A stretch of 64,000 nucleotides of DNA from contig CANLWB010000008.1 in assembly GCA_947494695.1 (NCBI GenBank), positions 186,001-250,000 of the forward strand, given 5' to 3'. Shown here piece after piece: positions 1 through 12,561 of this stretch (the first letter of the stretch is position 1; every line of letters begins with the position of its first letter). The notes beneath the pieces are model-generated. The model ran no database searches. It was not told where the DNA came from and worked only from the letters and a program-made list of their open reading frames with translations. The position numbers and the translations under genes are program-made. The stretch is from an uncultured Flavobacteriaceae bacterium. GTDB lineage: Bacteria > Bacteroidota > Bacteroidia > Flavobacteriales > Flavobacteriaceae.

Positions 1-2
1 AT

Positions 3-656
3 CCCAAAGTTGATGAGGCCGGAGTAGGATGGATTTTGGCAGAAAGCTGGTGGCCATATCAGAGACCTTCATTTATTACCCCACCTTTTGCCGGTTATGT
101 TTCAGGACATTCAACCTACTCGAGAGCAGCTGCCGAAGTTTTAACCCGACTCACAGGCTCTGAGTTTTTTCCTGGTGGTGTAGGTGAATTTATTGCTAAA
201 AAAAATGAATTCCTTGTTTTTGAAGAAGGTCCTAGCCAGGATGTAATTTTACAATGGGCCACGTATCGAGACGCTTCAGACCAATGTAGCTTATCAAGAA
301 TTTGGGGTGGCATCCATCCCCCTGCAGATGATATTCCGGGAAGACGTATTGGAGAAAAAATTGGAAATAATGTGGTTGATTTTGCTCTACCCTATTTCTC
401 TGCCGCCGCCTCTCCTCTGCCTACAAATGACATGATTCTTTACCCCAATCCACTAGAAAATCAAGGAGAATTAACGATTTTAAATACAGAACCTGATAGT
501 ATATTTTATTTATTCGATCTTTTAGGAAGACGAGTTCCTACCTCTCAATATTTTACCGAAAACCGGGGAACTACAACCATTTCAATACAAGACGTATCAG
601 ATGGAATTTATATTTTAAAAGGTACTGATGCATCCTGGAAAATTATTATAAATTAA
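3..656 (+). CDS. Vanadium-dependent haloperoxidase / PAP2-like protein, C-terminal part with T9SS type A sorting domain (5' truncated by window)
   Basis: Frame is open to the window edge (PKVDEAGVGWILAESWWPYQRP...). Motifs GHSTYSRAAAEVL and SRIWGGIHPPADD fit the vanadium haloperoxidase/PAP2 core. C-terminal ILYPNPLENQGEL...DGIYILKG is a T9SS sorting tail. Confidence 0.8.
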   Translation, partial: PKVDEAGVGWILAESWWPYQRPSFITPPFAGYVSGHSTYSRAAAEVLTRLTGSEFFPGGVGEFIAKKNEFLVFEEGPSQDVILQWATYRDASDQCSLSRIWGGIHPPADDIPGRRIGEKIGNNVVDFALPYFSAAASPLPTNDMILYPNPLENQGELTILNTEPDSIFYLFDLLGRRVPTSQYFTENRGTTTISIQDVSDGIYILKGTDASWKIIIN

Positions 657-1046
657 TTTAAATTTTAATAGATAACCGTTTTTATTTTGATTAAAGACCA
701 CGATTTGTCATGTTGATGGAGTGAAGTATGAACAGTGAGACCTCCCATGACCATGAGATTTCCTTGTCAATCGGCGGGTTTGATAAACCAGAACGTCTGA
801 TTGGTGTTTATGTGGAATACTATTCGCCATAGCCACAATAGATTCTACAGGAGTAGCAACTTAAAAGATACGGGACTCCATAGCCGATTAACAAGTATCA
901 ACATGAATAAACAGTTGTTTTTCAAAAAATTAATTTATTTTTTTGAATATAATTTACGTCAGAATTGACATTAACAAAAGACACGTAATGATCTGGGAAG
1001 ACATAGAAAAGGCGTTCAGATTATGCTCCAAACGCCCAATGTATTA

Positions 1047-1433
1047 TCACAAATTGTTAGTCTCTTTTATTTTCTTTTCAGTTTTGTTTTCCCAGCAGAT
1101 GTAGGATGTTAAAAGTAAAATTAAAGCTATGGGAGGGGAAAAGTAATCTGGAACCGGAGCATTAATTTCGGCTAGCATAGCTAATAAGAACAGAAAGAAA
1201 AACCCCAGATAAGCATACACCTTTAGTAATTGCGATTTATTTGTCCAAATAGCAATCAGCCCAAGGGCTTTCGCTATCATTAATGGAGTAATTAGGTATG
1301 TTGGAAAACCGATTGCAGAAAATCTTTTTGCAAATTCGGGATTGAATATACTATTTCCAATTGTCGCAATCATCATTAACGTGAGCAAACTAGTTGCAAC
1401 CAGATAGACATAATTTTTGGATTTAGTACGCAT
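1047..1433 (-). CDS. DoxX-like small membrane protein
   Basis: 128 aa, four hydrophobic segments; sits in an operon with SRPBCC and ArsR genes. Confidence 0.6.
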   Translation of the reverse strand: MRTKSKNYVYLVATSLLTLMMIATIGNSIFNPEFAKRFSAIGFPTYLITPLMIAKALGLIAIWTNKSQLLKVYAYLGFFFLFLLAMLAEINAPVPDYFSPPIALILLLTSYICWENKTEKKIKETNNL

Positions 1434-1436
1434 AGT

Positions 1437-1892
1437 TTATTTGTTTAATGTTTCAAGTAACTTTGCTAATCTTTCAAAAGCACCTCCCCAACCATTGTAA
1501 AGACCCATTTCTTCTTGTTGTTTACGATATTCGACAGTAGCGTGAATGACATTAAACTTGAATTTTGTTTTTTCACCATCAGCTTCAAAAAAGGTTTGCA
1601 ATTCAACATTTTCGGTCATAGGTTTAAAATCGGCCGTAGTGACAATTTTCTTCAGTTCAATAATTTCCTGATATATCCCTTCTGAAATGAATTCATTTCC
1701 ATCTGGCATAAGCATGGTGTATTTCCATCTCCCGCCAACTTTAAATTCGTGCTCTAGAACCTTTATATCCATTCCTGCAGGCGCCCACCATTTTAAAATG
1801 TGCTCTGGTTGAGTCCAGGCCTCCCAAACCAACTCTATTGGTGCGTTAAATGTTTTTTCAATGGTTACCGTTCTGTTTGTTAAATCACTCAT
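1437..1892 (-). CDS. SRPBCC / AHSA1-domain protein
   Basis: MSDLTNRTVTIEKTFNAPIELVWEAWTQPEHILKWWAP... is typical AHSA1. The internal Met at 1892 is preferred over the track start at 1934. Confidence 0.85.
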   Translation of the reverse strand: MSDLTNRTVTIEKTFNAPIELVWEAWTQPEHILKWWAPAGMDIKVLEHEFKVGGRWKYTMLMPDGNEFISEGIYQEIIELKKIVTTADFKPMTENVELQTFFEADGEKTKFKFNVIHATVEYRKQQEEMGLYNGWGGAFERLAKLLETLNK

Positions 1893-2214
1893 TTTTATCT
1901 TTTTTTGTTTGTAATTCATTAATATAATTTTCAAAGGAATCTATTCTGGCTTCCCATAATTCATTGTACTGTTTTATCCATAAAAATGCAGGAACTAGTT
2001 TTTCTGGTTGAATTAGGCATAGCCGTTCTCTTCCAATTTGATTGTACTTAATTAGTTCACATTCATATAAAATTTTCAAATGCTTTGATATAGCAGGTCT
2101 ACTAATATCAAACTTATTTGCAACTTCATTTATAGTTAATTCTTGAGTTGATAATAATTGAATAATATCTCGTCTAATCGGGTCGGCAATTGCCTGAAAA
2201 ACATCTCTTCTCAT
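1885..2214 (-). CDS. ArsR-family HTH transcriptional regulator
   Basis: MRRDVFQAIADPIRRDIIQLLS...ISRPAISKHLKIL; overlaps the SRPBCC start by a few bases (coupled pair). Confidence 0.88.
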   Translation of the reverse strand: MRRDVFQAIADPIRRDIIQLLSTQELTINEVANKFDISRPAISKHLKILYECELIKYNQIGRERLCLIQPEKLVPAFLWIKQYNELWEARIDSFENYINELQTKKDKNE

Positions 2215-2649
2215 AACTTACGTAACTATTCGGTTACGAATATATACGTAATCGTTTAGTTACGCAAATTTTTATCAGTAAAAATTTCAATAGTATGTTT
2301 TCACCATGCTCATGGACAATGAAAAATAAGGGGTTCCGGTACGGGGTATGACTCCTTATATCTATTAGATTTATTAGAAAAACAGGTTTCCTTAACCATA
2401 AGTTTAGTTAGAATATTCAAATAATAGCGAAAGAATCTCTTATGGTTATGACCAATAGCACTCCATATGAATACGAATCAGGCTTTCCAGTCTGTTGAAT
2501 CTATAGGTAAACCATTATAATATTGATGAAATTTATGTATTCGTGGCTTCATGTAGACGACTTTTCAATATTTAAAATATAATCGTGACCCATATGACTT
2601 AAATTCAAGAAATTAAATAGCGTTCAAAAAATGTGAGTATACACGTGAG

Positions 2650-3324
2650 CTACTTAACATATAGTGTCGTTACTATAATCCCTTTGTTATCATTTAAAAC
2701 AGTAGACGTAAGCTGCTTTTCTTCCTTTATCTTAAAATTAAATGGTGGCGTCAAAACACTTAAACCGCTTTGTTTTTTTAATCTAATGCCTTGTCCAGAA
2801 ATGATGTCTTTATTCGGAACAAAATCTCCCTGGGGTACATGTTCTGTTAAAACAATATACTTAAAACCGTCTAGTTTATTTAAAATACTTTGGACTTCTG
2901 CATTTGACAAATGTTGTAAGACCTGTCGCAATAAAGCACAATCTCCAGAAGGGAAATCATCGATTGCGATATCCAAACAATGGAATTCTAAACGCTCTTC
3001 TTTAAACTTCTGCGCATTATAGGCAATAAGCGGCTTTACAACATCTACAGCAATGTACTTCTTGGTATGCTTTACCAGTTCTCTACCGACGTTAAAATCA
3101 CCACAGCCCAAATCGCAAACTACGAGTGGGTTTTCAAAAGACGTCAAAAAAGATATGACGGCATCTAAGTACGGTCCAACGATTTCTGGGTTATGAGAAC
3201 CTTCTCCTGAATAAAACTTAGATTTATTAGCACCCCAAAGCTTCATTTCATAAACCTGCTCCATCGCATCTCTTGTTGGCCAGGGTGCCTTTACTCCTTT
3301 ACTACTATGCTGTTTCTTCTTCAT
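2650..3324 (-). CDS. Class I SAM-dependent methyltransferase
   Basis: VVCDLGCGDFNVGREL motif I and downstream Rossmann MTase pattern. Confidence 0.75.
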   Translation of the reverse strand: MKKKQHSSKGVKAPWPTRDAMEQVYEMKLWGANKSKFYSGEGSHNPEIVGPYLDAVISFLTSFENPLVVCDLGCGDFNVGRELVKHTKKYIAVDVVKPLIAYNAQKFKEERLEFHCLDIAIDDFPSGDCALLRQVLQHLSNAEVQSILNKLDGFKYIVLTEHVPQGDFVPNKDIISGQGIRLKKQSGLSVLTPPFNFKIKEEKQLTSTVLNDNKGIIVTTLYVK

Positions 3325-3385
3325 AACATTTAATCACCTGTACGAGCTGCAAAACACAGGATCAAATACATTTAAAAGAACCCGA

Positions 3386-3494
3386 TGTGCATTTAGCGTT
3401 TAAAATAATGAGTTGAGCGTCCATTCGAGTGATCTCGATACGAGCCCGATGTATCGACATCACTCGAACGGACATAATTTTATCCAAATGCACA
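3386..3494. repeat. Nested inverted-repeat element (MITE/REP-like)
   Basis: Outer arms TGTGCATTT (3386-3394) / AAATGCACA (3486-3494). Inner 23-bp arms 3419-3441 / 3451-3473 (21/23 complementary) around a 9-nt loop. Confidence 0.65.
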
Positions 3495-3677
3495 ACGAAT
3501 TAAAAGATATTAAACAAACGTACAAATTATATTTAGGTCGCTATTATAAAAGTTTAAATCACTTCAAAATCAAAAAACCACTTGAATAGGGATTCAAGTG
3601 GCCTTTGTCAACACTTCCAACCATAACTAGTAGAGAGAAGCACATTCGTCTTAACGACGAATATTCTATATTATACT

Positions 3678-6947
<3,270 letters not shown>

Positions 6948-6962
6948 TTAATTTATATTTAG

Positions 6963-7376
6963 TTATTTCATCATTATTTTAATGACCCCATTAGCCCCTC
7001 TAGACCCATATGATGAAAGAGAACCGGCATCTTTTAGCACTTCAATGCTTTTTACTTGAGTGGGATCTATAGAATTAACCACTGTAGCGTAGCCGCCCTG
7101 AATGATTTGTTCGTCAAGAATGAATAAAGGATCATTAGAACTTACAAGCGATCCACTGCCTCCTCTTACCCGTATCACGGCATTTGCTCCTTTACCTCTT
7201 ACATGTACCCCCGGAATTCTTCTTAACATATCGGAAAGATATACATCAACCCCAGAATTTCTCAAAACCGTATTATCGGTTTTTGCTGACTGTACATTAG
7301 ATGCCTCCTTACTGGACTGACAACCCACTGTGATAATAAAAACTAAAATTAGAACTCTAAAGACAATGCTTCTCAT
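6963..7376 (-). CDS. Stand-alone TonB-dependent receptor plug-domain lipoprotein
   Basis: Lipobox TVGC. VYLSDMLRRIPGVHVRG...VRGG...PLFILDEQ...IEVLKDAGSLSSYGSRGANGVIKI is a SusC/RagA plug signature with no barrel after it. Confidence 0.8.
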   Translation of the reverse strand: MRSIVFRVLILVFIITVGCQSSKEASNVQSAKTDNTVLRNSGVDVYLSDMLRRIPGVHVRGKGANAVIRVRGGSGSLVSSNDPLFILDEQIIQGGYATVVNSIDPTQVKSIEVLKDAGSLSSYGSRGANGVIKIMMK

Positions 7377-7389
7377 AACCTTCTTTGTT

Positions 7390-8934
7390 TTATAATAATT
7401 CGTAAATACTTTCTAAATCAAGGGGATCTCCCATGTCTTTTTGCAACGCCATCAAATCTTTAAATAGCAGTTTTACTTTCTCTTTATGTGATGGTGTATT
7501 TGCAATATCATTCATTTCTTCAGGGTCCTTGTTTAAATCAAACAACAACACCTTTTTTATTGCCGGATACACTAACAACTTGAAACCATCTTTTCTTATC
7601 ATACGTTGCACGTCCAAATACGCACCATATATGGAAGGGTAGTGACTTTTATCTGCTTCTCCTTTTGCTATATCTAAAAAGCTATTAAACTCGACATAGT
7701 TTGGTTTTTCTACCCCGGCTATATCCAGTGAAGTTGCCATAACATCTTGTAGATACACATCGGCATCTGTCTTTTTACCTTTAGGAATGTTTGGACCTGC
7801 CACAATAAGCGGCGGGCGAATACTGTGATCAAATAACGTTTGTTTTCCTAGTAATCCATGTCTTCCCATAGCTAACCCGTGATCGGAAGTTAAAAAAACA
7901 TAGGTATTATCCATTTTCCCCGATGCTTTTAAGGCATCAATTATTAAACCAATTTGTTTATCTACATGCGTTATACTGGCATAATATTCCTGTTTATGCA
8001 CCTTAATAGCATATTCTGTTCTTGGGAATGGAGCCAAGGCCTCGTCCCTTAGATTGTTACCATTAGCAATATCTTTCCTATATGGATACTCTGGCAAAAA
8101 ACTCTTCGGAACACTAATATTTTCCAATGGATACATATCGACAAACTCCTTTGGTGCTTGTCTCGGATCATGCGGAGCATTAAATGCTAAATACATGAAA
8201 AACGGGTCATCCTGGCTTTTAGCGTCATTTATAAAATTTAAAGCATCATCTTTAACAACTTCGCTCCAATGCTTTCCTCCCTTCCAAAAGCCTCCTTTAG
8301 AGGTATCGAAAGGTGACCATGTCGTATCATTTTTACTCTTCGGGCGATTATAGCCATTTGGCATAATATCTTCTGTATTTGCATGTTCTAATTTCGATAA
8401 GGAATCGAATTTAGCTTTCATAGACGAGTGATCCCAAGCATCTCCAGGCATTCCCGGCCGAATATGAACGGTATTATTAAACAACGTTTTTGCTGGTGCA
8501 TCAACATGCCATTTTCCAGTCATGTATGTTTTATACCCCTGAGATTCCATAAGTTTGGGCCAGCTTTTTTGAAAACTCGCCGAGTCTCCTTTAACCCAAT
8601 TTTGTCTAAACTCATTGGCCCTCCACACAAATCTACCTGAAACAATCATGGCTCTGGAAGCAGCGCAAACAGCTCCATTCCAAGCTCCCATATTGTAAGC
8701 ATGTGTAAATGTCGTTCCTTCATTTACCAATTTATCCAAAGCAGGCGTAACAATTTCGTTATTACCCAATGCATGAATACTAGAATAGGTTTGGTCGTCG
8801 GTAAAGATAAAAACAATGTTAGGCTTCTCTGTTTTAGGCTCCTTTTTCTCAGAATTACATGACAGGAAAAGTACCACAAATGGTATAAGATAATATTTGA
8901 TCACGGATAAAATTTTTTTAAAAAAACTCATCAA
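7390..8934 (-). CDS. S1 family sulfatase (lipoprotein)
   Basis: PNIVFIFTDDQ, Cys-type active site CAASR, FLTSDHGLAMGRHGL. Confidence 0.88.
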   Translation of the reverse strand: MMSFFKKILSVIKYYLIPFVVLFLSCNSEKKEPKTEKPNIVFIFTDDQTYSSIHALGNNEIVTPALDKLVNEGTTFTHAYNMGAWNGAVCAASRAMIVSGRFVWRANEFRQNWVKGDSASFQKSWPKLMESQGYKTYMTGKWHVDAPAKTLFNNTVHIRPGMPGDAWDHSSMKAKFDSLSKLEHANTEDIMPNGYNRPKSKNDTTWSPFDTSKGGFWKGGKHWSEVVKDDALNFINDAKSQDDPFFMYLAFNAPHDPRQAPKEFVDMYPLENISVPKSFLPEYPYRKDIANGNNLRDEALAPFPRTEYAIKVHKQEYYASITHVDKQIGLIIDALKASGKMDNTYVFLTSDHGLAMGRHGLLGKQTLFDHSIRPPLIVAGPNIPKGKKTDADVYLQDVMATSLDIAGVEKPNYVEFNSFLDIAKGEADKSHYPSIYGAYLDVQRMIRKDGFKLLVYPAIKKVLLFDLNKDPEEMNDIANTPSHKEKVKLLFKDLMALQKDMGDPLDLESIYELL

Positions 8935-8964
8935 AGATTAACAAATTAAATGTGATTCATTAGC

Positions 8965-8992
8965 ACAAATGAACCAATAAGGAGTACAAATG
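8965..8992 (-). promoter_or_regulatory. Direct-repeat motif copy F (CATTTGT-N14-CATTTGT on - strand)
   Basis: ACAAATG at 8965 and 8986 on + strand, 21-bp period, 31 bp upstream of the sulfatase start at 8934. Confidence 0.5.
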
Positions 8993-9191
8993 TTCAATAA
9001 GCAAAAAAAAGACACCTCATATACATTTCTATCCAAAAGAGATAATTTTCATCTTTTAGACAATTTTATAATTTACATAAATTATTTATAATCACCCATT
9101 TATTCACCTTTTAGACAAACAACCACTATAGCTGTTCAAGACTTCAATTAATGCGTAAAATACTACAAAACAGTGTTATACAGGAATAAAT

Positions 9192-9219
9192 CATTTGTAT
9201 TCTGAATTTAAACATATGT
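9192..9219 (+). promoter_or_regulatory. Direct-repeat motif copy A (CATTTGT-N14-CATATGT)
   Basis: CATTTGT 9192-9198 and CATATGT 9213-9219; 60 bp upstream of susC. Confidence 0.55.
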
Positions 9220-9278
9220 TGTCATCTATTAAGTATCAAATAACAACATTTGTGATACTAATTTAAATCGAAAACAAT

Positions 9279-12200
9279 ATGAAGCTTAATTTACATTTTC
9301 ATTGGCGATTAAAATCACTACTCGTAATTTTAATTAGCCTTATGACAATTGGAGCTGCTCAAGCTCAGTCACAAACCATTAAGGGGGTCATTAGTTCGGC
9401 AGGAGAACCCCTAATTGGTGCTAACGTGATTATTAAAGGCACCTCCCAAGGTGCGGTTACCGATTTTGACGGTAACTACTCAATACGTGCTAAAGCCGGT
9501 GATGTTTTGGTATTTACCTACATAGGCTATGTAGACAAAGAGGTTACTGTTGGAACCAGCCCAACAATAAACGTATCTCTTGTTGAGAATGTTTCCAAAC
9601 TCGATGACGTGGTTATCATTGGTTATGGAAGCGTTAAAAGAAAAGATTTAACAGGTTCGGTAGTTTCCCTTAAAGCTGCTGACCTTGACAAAGTAAAGCC
9701 GGTTTCCTTTGAAGGAACACTTGCCGCGAAAGCTTCGGGGGTACAAGTTGTAAGTTCTCAAGGTGGTCCGGGAGCAGGTTTTAAAATTCGTGTTCGTGGT
9801 GGTACATCAATTACTGCAAATAGCGACCCTCTTTACGTTATCGATGGTTTTGCTATTGATGGTGGACCAACCAGCACAGCTTTAGGACTTGGTAACAGTA
9901 ATACCAGTCCATTAGCTGCTATCGACCCAAGTAACATCGAGTCTATAGAAATCTTAAAAGATGCATCTGCAACCGCTATTTATGGTTCAAGAGGTGCCAA
10001 TGGTGTTATTATCATTACAACGAAAAGAGGAAAAAAGGGTAGAGCAAATCTAAACTTCGACATGTGGACAAGTTTCTCTACAATTTCAAACAAAATAGAT
10101 TTATTAACAGCTCAAGAATTCGTAGACTACAGATTGGAGTATACGCCTTGGGATCCGGCCAATCCTAGTGGTCAATTTGTTGGAGCCTACAGAGACCCGT
10201 TTGGCAATCCGTTAGACTTAAACGATCCACGTGTTGTTCTTACAGACTGGCAAGATGAAATTACAAGAGTTGCCATTAGCAACAACTACAAACTATCTGC
10301 TACTGGTGGATCTGATAACAGTTCTTATTCTGCTTCCTTCTCTTACTTAGATCAGGAGGGTATCATAAAAACTTCAAATTTTGAAAGATACAGTGCGAAT
10401 TTAAGATTAGATCAAAACATTTCTTCTAAATTAAAGGCTGGAGTAAATGCAAACGTTGGATTTACTCAAAACTCAGGAGTTATTTCTGCCGCTAATGAGA
10501 ATGCAAACGGTAGATCGGGAATTATTACAAATTCTATTCTATTTAGTCCGGTTCAAGGAATCACGCAATATGATGATGCTGAATACGACGAAAACGGACG
10601 TTTAATATCACTTAGATCCGGAGACGTTATCAACCCTACTTTAGGATTAGAAAATGACATCAACAGAGGAAAATCCTATAATATGTATGGTAATGCATAC
10701 CTACAATATCAAATTACACCTGGCCTATCATTTAAGAGTTCTATTCGCCTTAACATGTATGGCAATAAAGGACAACGCTATTTCTCTGAAAAATTTGGTT
10801 GGGGTAGATCTGCCAATGGTAGAGCATTTGTTGGTACGTCATTTGGTAAAGGTTTAACAACAGAGCAAAACTTAAATTTCAGAAAGTCTTTTGGACAGCA
10901 TTCTATTAATGTTACTGCGGTATACGAACAACAGGAAACGTCTTTTGAAAACGTTATAAGTTCTGCAACAGGCTTTAATATTCCTGGCGTTAATCTTGAT
11001 TTATTACAATCTGCAGAAGTTACATTACCAACGCGATCAACCTTTTCTCCAAGCTTCTTAAAATCGTATTTAGCCAGAATTCAGTATGATTTTTCAGATA
11101 AATGGGTACTAAACTTAAGTGGTCGTTACGACGGTTCGTCTAAATTTGCTTCGAACAAAAAATGGGCGTTCTTCCCATCTGCAGGTTTAGCCTGGAAAGT
11201 ATCGAATGAGAAATTCTTACAAAACAACAACACCATAAGCAACTTAAAACTAAAAGCAAGTTATGGTGAAACTGGTAACCAAGGTATTGGCACCTTTGGG
11301 TCTATATCTCAAACCCAATTATCAAATGCCATCTTTGGAGGTAACCTTACAACCGGTGCTGCTATAAATACTTTGGACAATGCAGATTTAACATGGGAGA
11401 CAACAGCTCAATTAGATGCCGGTTTTTCTCTTGGATTATTCAACAACAGGGTGTCTATCGAAGCAGGTTACTACAATAAAGAAACAACAGACCTATTATT
11501 ATTAGTTCCTGTTCCTTCAAGTTCGGGATTTGAGACGGCACTAAAAAATATTGGTTCCATGACTAATAAAGGTTTTGAATTTGCCCTAAATACAGTAAAT
11601 ATCGATACTGAGAATTTCACCTGGACTTCTAATTTTAATATTAGTTTCAATAAAAACGAAATTACGAACTTGGGTGATGCCAATGAGTTTTTTGTAACAT
11701 CCATTGGAGACAACCAAATTACTAACGATTACATTGTTCGAGTTGGAGAGCCTTTAGGTTCTGTATACGGTATTGAAGTTGATGGTGTTTATAACTATGC
11801 AGACTTCCCTGCGTTCGACGGGTTAAGTGATATGGAAGCTGCTTCAAAAATGAGACAAGATGCCGAAGATCAAGGTATTCCTTATTATGATCTTGTGTAC
11901 ACCTTAAGAGATGGTGTAGTGACCTCTTCTGGGGTGTCAGATTTAGACAGCTACAGACCTGGTATGCCTAGATTTGTAGATCAAAATGGTGATGGCCATG
12001 TTAATTCCGACGACAGAACCATTATTGGTAAAACCGTTCCAGAGCACTTTGGAGGTTTCACTAACAATTTAACCTATAAAAACTTCGATCTATCCATATT
12101 GGCTCAGTGGTCTTATGGAAACGATGTTTACAATAAAAACAGAAATAAAGGTGAAGCTACGGCCATTCCTTTCTTTAATAAGTATTCGACTATAGCCGAT

Positions 12201-12542
12201 CGTTGGACACCAGAAAATCCTAATACGGATGTAGCAGGTATCTGGGGATTTGGAGATAACTCTACCGGTTCAGACGCCTACTCTACTTATATAGAAGATG
12301 GGTCTTACCTAAGAATTTCAAATATTACATTGGGCTATACCTTACCTAAAGAATTAACAGAACGATTTGGCATCAAAACATTTAGATTTTACGCTGCCGT
12401 AGATAACGCGTTTCTATTTACAAATTATTCAGGATTCGATCCCGATGTTAGTGTAGGCAACAACCAATTAACACCTGGATTAGACACAGATTCTTACCCT
12501 AGAGCAAGAACGTTTAGAGTTGGTCTAAACGTAGGATTTTAA
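9279..12542 (+). CDS. susC-like: SusC/RagA family TonB-linked outer membrane protein
   Basis: N-terminal carboxypeptidase-regulatory-like domain (IKGVISSAGEPLIGANVIIKGTSQGAVTDFDGNYSI), plug domain (SIEILKDASATAIYGSRGANGVIIITTK), long beta-barrel, terminal NVGF. Confidence 0.96.
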   Translation: MKLNLHFHWRLKSLLVILISLMTIGAAQAQSQTIKGVISSAGEPLIGANVIIKGTSQGAVTDFDGNYSIRAKAGDVLVFTYIGYVDKEVTVGTSPTINVSLVENVSKLDDVVIIGYGSVKRKDLTGSVVSLKAADLDKVKPVSFEGTLAAKASGVQVVSSQGGPGAGFKIRVRGGTSITANSDPLYVIDGFAIDGGPTSTALGLGNSNTSPLAAIDPSNIESIEILKDASATAIYGSRGANGVIIITTKRGKKGRANLNFDMWTSFSTISNKIDLLTAQEFVDYRLEYTPWDPANPSGQFVGAYRDPFGNPLDLNDPRVVLTDWQDEITRVAISNNYKLSATGGSDNSSYSASFSYLDQEGIIKTSNFERYSANLRLDQNISSKLKAGVNANVGFTQNSGVISAANENANGRSGIITNSILFSPVQGITQYDDAEYDENGRLISLRSGDVINPTLGLENDINRGKSYNMYGNAYLQYQITPGLSFKSSIRLNMYGNKGQRYFSEKFGWGRSANGRAFVGTSFGKGLTTEQNLNFRKSFGQHSINVTAVYEQQETSFENVISSATGFNIPGVNLDLLQSAEVTLPTRSTFSPSFLKSYLARIQYDFSDKWVLNLSGRYDGSSKFASNKKWAFFPSAGLAWKVSNEKFLQNNNTISNLKLKASYGETGNQGIGTFGSISQTQLSNAIFGGNLTTGAAINTLDNADLTWETTAQLDAGFSLGLFNNRVSIEAGYYNKETTDLLLLVPVPSSSGFETALKNIGSMTNKGFEFALNTVNIDTENFTWTSNFNISFNKNEITNLGDANEFFVTSIGDNQITNDYIVRVGEPLGSVYGIEVDGVYNYADFPAFDGLSDMEAASKMRQDAEDQGIPYYDLVYTLRDGVVTSSGVSDLDSYRPGMPRFVDQNGDGHVNSDDRTIIGKTVPEHFGGFTNNLTYKNFDLSILAQWSYGNDVYNKNRNKGEATAIPFFNKYSTIADRWTPENPNTDVAGIWGFGDNSTGSDAYSTYIEDGSYLRISNITLGYTLPKELTERFGIKTFRFYAAVDNAFLFTNYSGFDPDVSVGNNQLTPGLDTDSYPRARTFRVGLNVGF

Positions 12543-12561
12543 ACAAAAAAAAGGAAAGAAA

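Noticed and set aside
697-1000. Possible small RNA or repeat in the intergenic region after the haloperoxidase gene
   Set aside because: Some text resembles a degenerate dispersed repeat (TTGTCATGTTGATGGAGTGAAGTATGAACAGTGAGACC), but no clear arms or ORF could be defined.
2633-3022. 129-aa + strand ORF
   Set aside because: Fully antisense to the methyltransferase gene and without recognisable domain; the - strand product has clear SAM motifs.
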